A DNA stretch of 64,000 nt, taken from Acinetobacter pullicarnis. GTDB taxonomy: Bacteria; Pseudomonadota; Gammaproteobacteria; Pseudomonadales; Moraxellaceae. The position numbers and the translations under genes are program-made. The notes beneath the pieces are model-generated. The model did no database searches, was not told the origin of the DNA, and saw only the letters and a list, made by a program, of their open reading frames with translations. Below, one piece after another: positions 43,307 to 52,415 of the stretch (position 1 is the stretch's first letter; every line of letters starts with the position of its first letter). The stretch is taken from positions 1,302,001 through 1,366,000 of the forward strand of contig NZ_VCMZ01000001.1 of the NCBI RefSeq assembly GCF_006352475.1. Direction: 5' to 3'.

Positions 43307-44167
43307 ATGGGTAAATTAGTATTAGCTGCAAAAATTACACACGTACCATCCATGTATTTATCGGAATTGCCGGGACCGCAACACGGTTGCCGTCAGGCTG
43401 CGATTGATGGGCATATCGAAATTGGTCGTCGTTGCCGTGAATTGGGGGTTGATACCATTGTGGTATTTGATAGCCATTGGCTGGTCAACAGTGCATTTCA
43501 TATTAACTGTGGCGAAAAATTCGAGGGTGTTTATACCAGTAATGAATTACCGCACTTTATTAAAGATATGGAATTCAGCTATGACGGTAACCCTGCGCTG
43601 GGCGAGATCATGCAACAAGAAATTGCCAAAACTGGCATTCGAGTACAGGCACATAACATCAAAAGTCTCGAACTTGAATACGGTACTTTGGTACCAATGC
43701 GTTATATGAATGAAGACAAACATTTTAAAGTGGTGTCAGTGTCTGCATTTTTAACCTCACATGAGTTACAAGACAGCCGTAAATTTGGTGAAGGTTTGGT
43801 TAAGGCGATTGAGCGCTACGATGGCAATGTCGCGGTGTTCGCCAGTGGTTCATTGTCGCATCGTTTTATCTGGGATCGTGAAGCAGCACGTGGCATGGAT
43901 TCCTATACCCGTGAATGGGATCGCCAAGTTGATAAACATGTGGTGGGCATGTGGGAACGTGGTGAGTGGGCAGAATTTGTGGAAATGCTGCCTGAATATG
44001 CCGAATATTGTTATGGCGAAGGCGGCATGCATGATACAGCGATGTTGCTTGGCGTTCTGGGTTGGGATCAATACGACAAAGCAGTCGAGGTGATTACCCC
44101 AGCATTCCCAAGTTCGGGCACAGGACAAATTAATGCCGTATTCCCACTGCCTGATCATTTAGCCTAA
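43307..44167 (+). CDS. hpaD: 3,4-Dihydroxyphenylacetate 2,3-dioxygenase HpaD
   Basis: Class III (LigB-type) extradiol dioxygenase, 286 aa, opening the ring of homoprotocatechuate with Fe(II). The N-terminal metal histidine is H12 in KITHVPSM, the next is in VVFDSHWLVNS, and FASGSLSHRFIWD lies in the central part. Length matches E. coli HpaD (283). It lies behind the REP-like array, and a likely ribosome site (caggatgaa) is weak. Confidence 0.94.
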   Translation: MGKLVLAAKITHVPSMYLSELPGPQHGCRQAAIDGHIEIGRRCRELGVDTIVVFDSHWLVNSAFHINCGEKFEGVYTSNELPHFIKDMEFSYDGNPALGEIMQQEIAKTGIRVQAHNIKSLELEYGTLVPMRYMNEDKHFKVVSVSAFLTSHELQDSRKFGEGLVKAIERYDGNVAVFASGSLSHRFIWDREAARGMDSYTREWDRQVDKHVVGMWERGEWAEFVEMLPEYAEYCYGEGGMHDTAMLLGVLGWDQYDKAVEVITPAFPSSGTGQINAVFPLPDHLA

Positions 44168-44319
44168 GTAATACGATCCTAAGCAATAGGTTGAATCGTT
44201 TAGCCTAAGCACTATGACAATAGGCACTTTATCTAAACAGGTGAGTAGACAGTCAGCCTAGGCTAGATCGTCGCCTAAGCGACTTAAAGCAGAACAAGGA
44301 CATACCAAGGAGCAGCTGC

Positions 44320-44709
44320 ATGCCACATTTTATCGCTGAGTACAGTGCAAACTTAGAACAATCTGTTGATTTTCAAGATTTATTTGAGCAAGTAAATACC
44401 TTTTTAGGGGCTACAGGGGTGTTCCCTTTGGGCGGTATTCGCAGCCGTGCGATTCGGATGGATCAATATCGAATGGCCGATGCCAAACATGATTATGCCT
44501 TTGTACACATGACGCTTAAGGTTGGTGCAGGGCGAGATTTAGCAACACGGCAACGTGTCGCGACTGAACTGTTTGAAATTATTGATGCTTTCTTTGCCCC
44601 ACTCAAAGCACAACGCTTATTGGCGATTTCTTTTGAAATGATAGAGCTTGATCCAGTACTGAATTTTAAATCCAATAATATTCATCAATTTTTGCAAGGA
44701 CAGCACTAA
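44320..44709 (+). CDS. hpaF: 5-Carboxymethyl-2-hydroxymuconate isomerase HpaF
   Basis: 129 aa of the tautomerase superfamily, starting [13 protein letters not shown], where Pro after Met is the catalytic base. [17 protein letters not shown] and [11 protein letters not shown] are the family core. It isomerises CHM in the pathway after HpaE. The spacer before it (44168-44319) is non-coding and has scattered cctaag motifs. The ribosome site aaggagc is clear. Confidence 0.94.
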   Translation: MPHFIAEYSANLEQSVDFQDLFEQVNTFLGATGVFPLGGIRSRAIRMDQYRMADAKHDYAFVHMTLKVGAGRDLATRQRVATELFEIIDAFFAPLKAQRLLAISFEMIELDPVLNFKSNNIHQFLQGQH

Positions 44710-44735
44710 GTCTGTTTCGCTCAGGAATCTTCGCT

Positions 44736-45539
44736 ATGTTAGATAAAGCACAAATTCAAGACTTGGCCTTACAGCTCGATCAGGCCGAGCAAACTGGACA
44801 GCAAATGCGTCAGTTTTCTTTGCAATATCCTGAAATGAGTATGGAAGATGCCTATGCGATTCAAAAAGCATGGGTGGCGCATAAAATTGCTGCTGGCCGT
44901 AAAATGGTGGGGCATAAGATTGGCCTCACCTCACGCGCTATGCAGGTGTCATCGAATATTAGCGAACCCGATTATGGGGTGTTACTTGATGACATGCTGT
45001 TTCAAGAAGGCACTGACTTACCGATGTCGCGTTTTATCGTGCCGCGGGTCGAAGTAGAGTTGGCCTTTATTTTGGCAAAGCCATTATCTGGCCCAAACTG
45101 CACCATCTTTGATGTATTAAATGCTACCGATTACGTGGTGCCAGCGGTTGAAATTATTGATGCACGCTTGCATAACGTCGATCCTGCAACGGGGATCACC
45201 CGCAAAGTCTTTGACACCATTTCCGACAATGCCGCCAATGCCGGAATTGTGCTGGGTGGTCGTCCAATCAAACCAGATGCACTAGATTTACGCCGTATTC
45301 CTGCTATTTTGTATCGCAATGGGGTCATTGAAGAATCAGGAGTTTCTGCTGCGGTATTGAATCATCCCGCGAATGGCGTGGCATGGTTGGCCAATAAATT
45401 ACATCCGCACGGCATTACCTTACAGCCCGGTCAGATTATTTTGGGTGGTTCGTTTACACGACCTGTAGCAGCACAAGCAGGCGATACCTTCCATATTGAT
45501 TATGATCAGTTGGGTTCGATTTCATTCCGCTTTGTTTAA
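44736..45539 (+). CDS. hpaH: 2-Oxo-hept-4-ene-1,7-dioate hydratase HpaH
   Basis: 267 aa of the hydratase/decarboxylase branch of the fumarylacetoacetase fold. [22 protein letters not shown], the metal-ligand motif [10 protein letters not shown], and [13 protein letters not shown] are visible. It adds water to the hepta-2,4-diene/heptenoate intermediate to give 4-hydroxy-2-oxoheptanedioate. It lies between hpaF (26 bp) and hpaI (14 bp) in the operon. Confidence 0.93.
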   Translation: MLDKAQIQDLALQLDQAEQTGQQMRQFSLQYPEMSMEDAYAIQKAWVAHKIAAGRKMVGHKIGLTSRAMQVSSNISEPDYGVLLDDMLFQEGTDLPMSRFIVPRVEVELAFILAKPLSGPNCTIFDVLNATDYVVPAVEIIDARLHNVDPATGITRKVFDTISDNAANAGIVLGGRPIKPDALDLRRIPAILYRNGVIEESGVSAAVLNHPANGVAWLANKLHPHGITLQPGQIILGGSFTRPVAAQAGDTFHIDYDQLGSISFRFV

Positions 45540-45553
45540 TCGGGAGTTTGCAG

Positions 45554-46354
45554 ATGTTGGATACCACGAATTATTTTAAGAAAAAACTCAAGACTGAACA
45601 GCAAATTGGCATGTGGGTGGGTTTGGCCAATGGCTATTGTGCTGAGATTGCAGCCAATGCCGGCTTTGATTGGTTGTTGATTGATGGTGAGCATGCGCCG
45701 AATGATGTGCGTAGTATTCTTGAACAATTACAAGCGATTGCACCCTATCCAAGCCAAGCAGTGGTGCGTCCTGTCACTGGGGATGTACATTTAATTAAGC
45801 AGTTACTTGATATTGGTGCGCAGACGTTATTGATTCCGATGATTGAAACGGCTGAACAGGCAGAGCTGATGGTTAAAGCCACCCGTTATCCACCCGAAGG
45901 TATTCGTGGGGTGGGGGCGGCATTGGCACGCGCATCACGTTGGAATAATTTGCCCAATTATCTTGATACAGCCGATGAGGAGATTTGTGTACTGGTGCAA
46001 ATCGAATCGAAAAAAGGTTTGGAAAACATCGATGCGATTTTGGCGGTCGATGGCATTGATGGCGTATTTATTGGACCTGCCGATTTATCAGCGGCCTTGG
46101 GCTATCGCGGTCATCCGGGGCATCCCGATGTACAAAAAATCATTGTTGATAGCATTGCGAAAATTCGTCAAGCGGGCAAAGCCGCGGGGATTTTATCGGC
46201 AGATGAAGCTTTGGCACGGACCTATTTAGAACTCGGTACTGCTTTTGTTGCAGTCGGGGTAGATACCAGTTTGTTGATGAAGTCGATGACCCAGCTATTG
46301 GGTAAATTTAAAAGGCTTGAACAACCGACAGCACAAGGCCCCAGCGTTTATTAA
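45554..46354 (+). CDS. hpaI: 4-Hydroxy-2-oxoheptane-1,7-dioate aldolase HpaI
   Basis: Class II, metal-dependent HpaI/HpcH aldolase, 266 aa, giving pyruvate and succinic semialdehyde. Motifs: [58 protein letters not shown] and [18 protein letters not shown] 45554 is preferred to TTG 45548 because gggag lies seven bases before it. Length matches E. coli HpaI (262). Confidence 0.94.
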   Translation: MLDTTNYFKKKLKTEQQIGMWVGLANGYCAEIAANAGFDWLLIDGEHAPNDVRSILEQLQAIAPYPSQAVVRPVTGDVHLIKQLLDIGAQTLLIPMIETAEQAELMVKATRYPPEGIRGVGAALARASRWNNLPNYLDTADEEICVLVQIESKKGLENIDAILAVDGIDGVFIGPADLSAALGYRGHPGHPDVQKIIVDSIAKIRQAGKAAGILSADEALARTYLELGTAFVAVGVDTSLLMKSMTQLLGKFKRLEQPTAQGPSVY

Positions 46355-46643
46355 TGGCGATGTTCAAGCAAGATGTTCAGGCAATCCGATTAGCGAGAAT
46401 TTAAAGCTATTCGTTCAATAAAATAGCCTAAGCAATGATTAAGCCCATAGATCAAGGCAGTGAGACTCAGGCAATCGTCATGATCACGCTGATCGATCAA
46501 AGTAACTCACCTAAGTCTATGAGAAAAGTCTTAGATCAAGGCTATAGGCCAAAACAACTGATCTAAGACAATCGATCTCAGTACTTGCTCCAATCAAGCT
46601 GTCAAAGTTAAAGGTCACAGTCATAAGTCAAAGGAAGATAATA
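46355..46643. other. Unusual spacer between hpaI and gabD
   Basis: 289 bp without an ORF. It has seven GATC sites within 128 bp (46450, 46482, 46491, 46495, 46534, 46560, 46574) and recurring agatcaagg and cctaag motifs. The latter also occur in the hpaD-hpaF spacer. Confidence 0.6.
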
Positions 46644-48092
46644 ATGCAACTTAACAATGCGAATTTATTTAAACAACAGGTCTATATCAATGGTGAATGG
46701 CAAGCTGCGGATCAAAACCAAAGCTTTGCTGTGACCAATCCTGCAACGGGTGCGGTGATTGCACAGGTACCATCGGTCAGTACGAAACAAGTGGAGCAGG
46801 CGGTTGAGGCTGCTGCAACGGCATTGCAAAGTTGGAAACTCACGACTGCCAAAGAGCGCTCCCTGCTATTGAAAAAATGGTATCAACTGATTATGGACAA
46901 TCAGGAAGATCTCGCCACTATTTTAAGTACCGAACAAGGCAAGTCCATGACTGAAAGTCGTGGTGAAATTGCCTATGGTGCCAGTTTTATTGAATGGTTT
47001 GCCGAAGAAGCCAAACGCAGCTATGGCGATGTGATTCCACATGACAAACACGGTCGTCGTCTCGTCGTGGTGCGCCAACCTGTTGGTGTGGTGGCGGCGA
47101 TCACCCCGTGGAATTTCCCGAATGCCATGATTACCCGTAAAGTCGGGCCGGCATTGGCTGCAGGCTGTACCGTGATTATTAAACCAGCCTCTGAAACCCC
47201 ATTGTCGGCTTTGGCCCTGGTTGCGCTGGCAGAACTTGCGGGTATTCCCAAAGGTGTGGTTAATGTGGTGACGGGGAATGCCCGTGAAATTGGCGGGGTA
47301 CTGACCTCACATCCTTTGGTTCGCAAAGTGTCATTTACAGGCTCAACCCAAATTGGCAAATTGCTCATGCAGCAATGCTCAGACAGCATGAAAAAAGTCA
47401 GCATGGAATTGGGAGGCAATGCACCGTTTATTGTGTTTGATGATGCTGATCTTGATCGAGCCGTTGAAGGGGCCTTGGCATCAAAATTCCGCAACAGTGG
47501 TCAAACTTGTGTTTGTACCAATCGCTTTTTGGTTCAAGCGAAGGTGCATGATGCATTTGTTGAAAAACTGGCAACCGCCGTGGCAAAACTTAAAGTTGCT
47601 GATGCCTTTACGGCTGGGGCAGAGCAAGGGCCATTAATCAATGAAAAAGCTGTGGAAAAAATTCAGCAACATATTACAGATGCCACTGCCAAAGGTGCCA
47701 AAATCGTTTTAGGGGGTCAGCGTCATGCACTGGGTCATACCTTTTTTGAACCAACAGTATTGGTGGACGTCACCTCAGATATGTTGGTTGCCAAAGATGA
47801 AACCTTTGGCCCATTGGCACCGATATTTAAATTTAATAGCGAAGCTGAAGCAATTCAAATGGCCAACGATACCGAATTTGGTCTGGCTTCTTACCTTTAT
47901 ACTGAAAGTCTAAGTCGTGCATGGCGTGTAGGCGAGGCCTTAGAATACGGCATGGTCGGGATTAATGAAGGGATTATTTCGACTGAAGTCGCGCCTTTTG
48001 GTGGGATCAAAGAATCCGGTTGTGGCCGTGAAGGTTCCAAATACGGCATCGAAGATTATCAAGAACTGAAATATATGTGCATGGGAATTTAA
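46644..48092 (+). CDS. gabD: Succinate-semialdehyde dehydrogenase GabD
   Basis: 482-aa NAD(P)-dependent aldehyde dehydrogenase, the same length as E. coli GabD. Catalytic residues are E255 (MELGGNAPFIV) and C289 (NSGQTCVCTNRF); the CVC arrangement is GabD-typical and redox-sensitive in homologues. It oxidises succinic semialdehyde, the HpaI product, to succinate, which closes the pathway into the TCA cycle. A clear ribosome site (aaggaag) precedes the start. A strong terminator follows. Confidence 0.94.
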   Translation: MQLNNANLFKQQVYINGEWQAADQNQSFAVTNPATGAVIAQVPSVSTKQVEQAVEAAATALQSWKLTTAKERSLLLKKWYQLIMDNQEDLATILSTEQGKSMTESRGEIAYGASFIEWFAEEAKRSYGDVIPHDKHGRRLVVVRQPVGVVAAITPWNFPNAMITRKVGPALAAGCTVIIKPASETPLSALALVALAELAGIPKGVVNVVTGNAREIGGVLTSHPLVRKVSFTGSTQIGKLLMQQCSDSMKKVSMELGGNAPFIVFDDADLDRAVEGALASKFRNSGQTCVCTNRFLVQAKVHDAFVEKLATAVAKLKVADAFTAGAEQGPLINEKAVEKIQQHITDATAKGAKIVLGGQRHALGHTFFEPTVLVDVTSDMLVAKDETFGPLAPIFKFNSEAEAIQMANDTEFGLASYLYTESLSRAWRVGEALEYGMVGINEGIISTEVAPFGGIKESGCGREGSKYGIEDYQELKYMCMGI

Positions 48093-48101
48093 GCCTGATA
48101 C

Positions 48102-48172
48102 TGACACTGAGATTGCATAGTCTAGTCCTGAAATCGGTTGACCGTTTAATGCAATCTCATGTGTCACTTTTT
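48102..48172 (+). terminator. Terminator of the hpa operon
   Basis: Stem tgacac + tgagattgcat (48102-48118) pairs with atgcaatctca + gtgtca (48149-48166) with one bulged base, followed by cttttt. Confidence 0.8.
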
Positions 48173-48214
48173 AATTCATCTTTTTTTTAAAGTATTATTT
48201 TCTTCCAGACAAAA

Positions 48215-48244
48215 AGAAAGCCCACTATATGTAGTGGGCTTTCT
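48215..48244 (-). terminator. Terminator downstream of tRNA-Asn
   Basis: A 13-bp stem agaaagcccacta/tagtgggctttct with a 4-nt loop and T's beyond it on the minus strand. It lies 6 bp after the tRNA. Confidence 0.9.
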
Positions 48245-48250
48245 AGAATT

Positions 48251-48326
48251 TGGCTCTCCAACCTGGGCTCGAACCAGGGACCTGCGGATTAACAGTCCGT
48301 CGCTCTACCGACTGAGCTATTGGAGA
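48251..48326 (-). tRNA. tRNA-Asn (anticodon GUU)
   Basis: 76 nt including CCA. Acceptor tctccaa pairs with ttggaga, discriminator G. The anticodon loop on the minus strand is ctgttaa, with GTT at 48291-48293. D arm (agctcagtcggtagagc) and T arm (ctggttcgagcccag) are normal. Confidence 0.97.
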
Positions 48327-48609
48327 ATCTGAGAGCGATTATAGGGATTTTTTTTGATGGGTCAAGCCAAATTGAGCTTGAATGCATGTTTTGGCTGTTG
48401 TTTGCTTTATATTTAATCAAAATGTGATGAGGTGTACAAAAACAAGACTATTGGCTTTAACTCATTTTTCTTTATTGAGGTTGTGAAGCATTGTTGCTTG
48501 CGGATCAACGAGTTGAATTTATATTTTGAATTTATATTTTGAATATATGGCTACCATTTAGATATTTAGGATTAGAATCAAAAGAAATTTAATCAAATAG
48601 AGCCAAATC

Positions 48610-49023
48610 ATGAAAGGTCAATGTGTCTGTGGGGCAACCCAATTTGAGTTAGCACTTAAAAATCATGCAGTGAACAGTTGTCATTGTTCTATTTGTCGTC
48701 GTCAGACCAGTGGTGTGATTATGACCATTGAAGTCGAGCCGGGCAGTTTGCATTTTGTCGAGCAAGAACATCTGGGGATTTACGACTCTTCGGCCTGGGG
48801 AGAGCGTGGCTTTTGTAAGCAGTGTGGCACCAATTTGTTTTGGCGCAGTAAAGATCACAGTTATACCAATATCAATGCCTTTGCACTAAACGAGCAGCCA
48901 CAAGACTTGAGTTTAGCCATGGAAATTTTTATCGATAATAAACCTACGTTTTATGCTTTTGAGGGTCAGCGTAAAACCATGACTGAAGCAGACATTGTGG
49001 CAATGTTTAATCCAGCACCATAA
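48610..49023 (+). CDS. GFA/CENP-V family zinc protein
   Basis: 137 aa with the cysteine pattern of the glutathione-dependent formaldehyde-activating (GFA) fold: QCVCGATQFE, NSCHCSICRRQTSG and FCKQCGTNLFWRS. These bind two zinc ions. Family members other than Gfa itself have no known substrate, so I give no function. It is monocistronic and ends at the terminator at 49084-49111. Confidence 0.9.
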   Translation: MKGQCVCGATQFELALKNHAVNSCHCSICRRQTSGVIMTIEVEPGSLHFVEQEHLGIYDSSAWGERGFCKQCGTNLFWRSKDHSYTNINAFALNEQPQDLSLAMEIFIDNKPTFYAFEGQRKTMTEADIVAMFNPAP

Positions 49024-49083
49024 GCATAATTATTTTAAATCGCAATGCATAGGTTTCGCTATTTGCGTGGTATCTAGGCATAA

Positions 49084-49111
49084 AAAACCGCATGTCAATG
49101 CATGCGGTTTT
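49084..49111. terminator. Bidirectional terminator
   Basis: An 11-bp stem aaaaccgcatg/catgcggtttt with a 6-nt loop, between the convergent GFA and aminotransferase genes. Confidence 0.9.
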
Positions 49112-49132
49112 CTTTAAAGCTTGATGTAAATC

Positions 49133-50362
49133 TTATTTTTGTTCAGCAGCAATTGAGGCAATCGCAGCATCAACGCCTTCGATTGAATCTGCAGCCGCTT
49201 TAATACGTGCTAAGGCATCAACCAAAACTTCGTCTGCAGTCGCATACGAAATACGCATAAAGCCACCCAGACCGAATGCATCACCTGGAACAACGGCAAC
49301 GCCTGTTTCTTCTAGTAACCATTCAGAGAACTCGGTGCAAGATTTTAGGCCTTTGGCACGAATCAATGGGCGAATATTGGCATAAGCATAGAATGCACCA
49401 TCAGCAGGTAAACAGCTAATACCGTTAATTGCATTTAAGCCATCCATCACTAAATCATGACGACGTTTAAAGGCTTCAATCATTGGCTTAAGTACATCTT
49501 GTGGGCCATTCAATGCAGCTTCAGCAGCAACTTGTGAAATTGAAGTTGGGTTTGAAGTTGATTGTGATTGAATTTTTTTCATTGCACCAATTAGCTTGGC
49601 AGGACCTGCAGCATAACCAATACGCCATCCAGTCATTGCATAAGCTTTAGATACACCATTCAATACGATTACACGCTCATATAGATCAGGTGCAACGGTT
49701 GCAATGTTGTAGAATTCATCGCCCCAACGGATTGGTTCATACATATCATCAGAAGCAACATAAACCTGTGGATGTTTACGGAGCACTTCTGCCAAAGCTT
49801 CTAATTCTGCTTTGGTATAAATCATACCTGTTGGATTTGATGGGCTGTTTAACACCACTAGACGGGTTTTTTCAGTAATCGCTGCATCTAATTGTGCTGG
49901 TGTAATTTTGAAACGTTGGTCTTCACCACATTTCACAATAACAGGCGTACCTTCAGCAATAATCACCATATCTGGATAGCTTACCCAGTAAGGTGCCGGA
50001 ATAATCACTTCATCACCTTTGTTAAGCAATGCTAACGCAAGGTTAAAGAAGGATTGTTTACCACCGCAAGAGACTAAAATTTGATTGGCTTGATAATCAA
50101 GGTTGTTGTCACGCTTGAATTTAGCAATGATTGCTTTTTTTAAGCCAGGCGTACCGTCTACTGCGGTATATTTGGTGAAACCATTATTAATCGCAGTAAT
50201 GGCTGCATCTTTGATGTGTTGTGGGGTATCAAAATCAGGTTCACCTGCACCAAGACCAATCACATTTTTACCAGCAGCTTTAAGTTCAGCCGCTTTGTTT
50301 GTGACAGCAAGCGTAGGGGACGGTTTGATGGCATTGACACGATCAGAGAGACGTACGTCCAC
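49133..50362 (-). CDS. Class I aminotransferase, aspartate aminotransferase type (I-gamma)
   Basis: 409-aa PLP enzyme. The N-terminus SDRVNAIKPSPTLAVTNKAAELKAAG and GLGAGEPDFDTPQHIK are typical of the prokaryotic 1-gamma aspartate aminotransferases. YWVSYPDM, SPSNPTG and the PLP lysine in LNGVSKAYAMTGWRIGY are present. It should transaminate aspartate with 2-oxoglutarate; some members also use prephenate. Start ATG 50362 is followed by MDVRLSDRV. Downstream lies the shared terminator. Confidence 0.92.
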   Translation of the reverse strand: MDVRLSDRVNAIKPSPTLAVTNKAAELKAAGKNVIGLGAGEPDFDTPQHIKDAAITAINNGFTKYTAVDGTPGLKKAIIAKFKRDNNLDYQANQILVSCGGKQSFFNLALALLNKGDEVIIPAPYWVSYPDMVIIAEGTPVIVKCGEDQRFKITPAQLDAAITEKTRLVVLNSPSNPTGMIYTKAELEALAEVLRKHPQVYVASDDMYEPIRWGDEFYNIATVAPDLYERVIVLNGVSKAYAMTGWRIGYAAGPAKLIGAMKKIQSQSTSNPTSISQVAAEAALNGPQDVLKPMIEAFKRRHDLVMDGLNAINGISCLPADGAFYAYANIRPLIRAKGLKSCTEFSEWLLEETGVAVVPGDAFGLGGFMRISYATADEVLVDALARIKAAADSIEGVDAAIASIAAEQK

Positions 50363-50574
50363 GGTATATTCCTTCTTATAGGGATAAAAAATAAAAGCAT
50401 ATTATTTTAGCTTAAAAAAGCGAGATCTTGGGCTGAAAATTTAAATTAATTCAGAAAAAAAGCTTTTTTAGAAAACTAAACCAATAAATTGGCTTAAATT
50501 GCAGATCTATGGCGATATAGGTTCGCATTTTTATCAAAAAAAACTTAAAATCTCCGCCAGAAGTAAATTGAGTA

Positions 50575-50751
50575 ATGAAAATGTCGAATCAAAAAAAACC
50601 ATTGGTAAAACTTCCTTTCCCAATGCCGCAAGCTGCTGAACAGTCGGAAGAAGATGTAACACACAATAATTTTCGCCCTAAACCTGAAAACTATGCGGAC
50701 CGTACTTGGGCACCACCAAGAGGTACACGTCGTTCTTTTGGGAAGCGTTAA
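50575..50751 (+). CDS. Small conserved-looking basic protein (58 aa)
   Basis: ATG 50575 to TAA 50751 encodes 58 residues: MKMSNQKKPLVKLPFPMPQ, an acidic middle (AEQSEEDVTHNNF), and a Pro/Arg/Trp-rich end (NYADRTWAPPRGTRRSFGKR). A second ATG at 50581 gives 56 residues. The low-complexity-free, charged composition and basic tail look like a real gene and not chance. The long frame on the opposite strand is a shadow. It is divergent from the aminotransferase gene. The function is unknown; the tail suggests RNA or ribosome contact, which is speculation. Confidence 0.7.
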   Translation: MKMSNQKKPLVKLPFPMPQAAEQSEEDVTHNNFRPKPENYADRTWAPPRGTRRSFGKR

Positions 50752-50794
50752 TTTCAAAAGGCTAAATTATATTTGAGCAGGTTAGGTGGTTGTG

Positions 50795-52246
50795 TCAGAC
50801 CTGCTGATTTATTTTTAAACTATAATATTGCTGTTTTTGTTGATACATCACCTGATCTGCACGTTTAAGCATATCTTCAATACTTTCACCTTGAATCGTG
50901 GTGGCATGTCCGATTGATAAGCTGATGGGTTGACTGGAGTAATATTGATTATCAATGCTAAGTAACTCCTCAATGCTTAGTTTTAAGTGACTCACATCGC
51001 TATCATTGGCACCCGGCATAAAGATAATAAATTCATCTCCCCCAACACGCGAAGCATTATATGGTGTGTTTCGAATACTTCGATTAATAATATTGCCTAT
51101 GCGTCTAAGCAGAGCGTCTCCACTATCATGACCATAGTGATCATTGATATATTTTAAACCGTTCATATCAATGAATACCGCGGATACTGGACGTACTATA
51201 TTTTTTTCTAGACGGTTTAATTCTTCGGTAAAAAATGAACGATTAAACAGTTTAGTCAGTACGTCATGCTTGCCTAAATATTCTAAATAGTTTTCTGCTT
51301 TTTTACGGGCAGTAATATCGGTCAATGCGATTTGTACCAGACTCCAATCATGTTCATGTCCTGGAAATACAGTAAATTGCAGCAATACGTTACGAATAGA
51401 GCCGTCGAGGGCATAGTTGATCGCTTCACGTTGATGATGAATCCGACCATCCCAAAGTTCGATTAACTGCTCCCTAAAGGTATGTAGGGTTTCATAGGCA
51501 AATATTTTATTTAAATTGAGAAATAAACTGGCTTTGTCTGGTGCTTTAAACAGTTCTAGGCTGGCTTGGTTAACATCAAGCAGTAAAATATCATCGATGC
51601 ATTGCTGAACAAATTCGGGATGCACATCTAAAAAGGTTCGAAAATCTTCAATACCGATGTCGCGCAATTGATCTAAGTTGGTTTTGACACGACTAAAATC
51701 CTCTACAAATAGCGCGCAAGGTGAATAGGTGAATCGTGATTCTGCCAAGCGGCGTGCTTGTTGATAAGCACTAATATCTTCAGTGCTGATTAACACTTGG
51801 GCTAAATCCTGCTCATGGCCTGGGAGCACCACACCTCTGAGTTTAATGTCGAGTACTTGACCATGAAGGCTGTAGTTAATGGTGGTACTGGTAAACTCAG
51901 TTTGACCTTCCCATAACGCAACCAGTTCAGTGATATGGGTATTGAACATTTGCTTTTGAAAAATAATATCGAGGTTGTCGCGTAAATGTTGTAAATCTCG
52001 GGCAGCCAATTGATCAAGCGCTTTTTGATTGACCTTGACGATTTTTATTTGATGTGCGCACTGCGTTACACGTTGTAGATCTTGTTCTAAAAACTGACGA
52101 AGATCGGTGATGCCTTGTTGACGCCAAAGATCGAATTGTGCTTTTACGCAACTATAATCTTCCACCCAGAGTGGTATTGGTGATAAATCAAAAACTGATG
52201 AATCAGAAATATTCATTCTTGTAGACCTAGTTTGCTTTTTATTCAA
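50795..52246 (-). CDS. Diguanylate cyclase with two PAS-like domains
   Basis: 483 aa, cytosolic, no membrane helix. Two homologous sensor repeats (about 21-160 and 174-312) share SPxxLWVEDYS/SPCALFVEDFS, GITDLRQFL/GIEDFRTFL and INYSLHGQ/INYALDGS. They look like PAS domains preceded by a conserved N-cap, and their ligand is unknown. The GGDEF domain (about 320-480) keeps the active-site GGDEF at 402-406 and should make c-di-GMP. I see no RxxD inhibitory site before it, so product inhibition may be absent. ATG 52216 is an alternative start (MNISDSS) with agg upstream. Confidence 0.9.
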   Translation of the reverse strand: MNKKQTRSTRMNISDSSVFDLSPIPLWVEDYSCVKAQFDLWRQQGITDLRQFLEQDLQRVTQCAHQIKIVKVNQKALDQLAARDLQHLRDNLDIIFQKQMFNTHITELVALWEGQTEFTSTTINYSLHGQVLDIKLRGVVLPGHEQDLAQVLISTEDISAYQQARRLAESRFTYSPCALFVEDFSRVKTNLDQLRDIGIEDFRTFLDVHPEFVQQCIDDILLLDVNQASLELFKAPDKASLFLNLNKIFAYETLHTFREQLIELWDGRIHHQREAINYALDGSIRNVLLQFTVFPGHEHDWSLVQIALTDITARKKAENYLEYLGKHDVLTKLFNRSFFTEELNRLEKNIVRPVSAVFIDMNGLKYINDHYGHDSGDALLRRIGNIINRSIRNTPYNASRVGGDEFIIFMPGANDSDVSHLKLSIEELLSIDNQYYSSQPISLSIGHATTIQGESIEDMLKRADQVMYQQKQQYYSLKINQQV

Positions 52247-52345
52247 TTTTAGAAGGTATCGTATTTTAATAAAGCGTTATTCTAGAATATTTGTAAATGA
52301 AATAAAAGGTTAATTGTAATTTATAAAAAGTGTTTATAAGAACAT

Positions 52346-52379
52346 AAAAGCCCTAAGATCCAATGATTTTAGGGCTTTT
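52346..52379. terminator. Terminator between GGDEF and macro-like genes
   Basis: An 11-bp stem aaaagccctaa/ttagggctttt with a 12-nt loop. It follows the macro-like gene on the minus strand, with A/T-rich flanks. Confidence 0.8.
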
Positions 52380-52415
52380 GTGATCATTCGTGTGAGTTTT
52401 CAACTGATCATGGTT

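Noticed and set aside
43850..44158. 102-aa minus-strand frame within hpaD
   Set aside because: Antisense shadow with cysteine- and histidine-rich chance composition from the dioxygenase codons.
50545..50757. 70-aa minus-strand frame
   Set aside because: Antisense to the more convincing 58-aa plus-strand gene at 50575-50751; composition is not protein-like.
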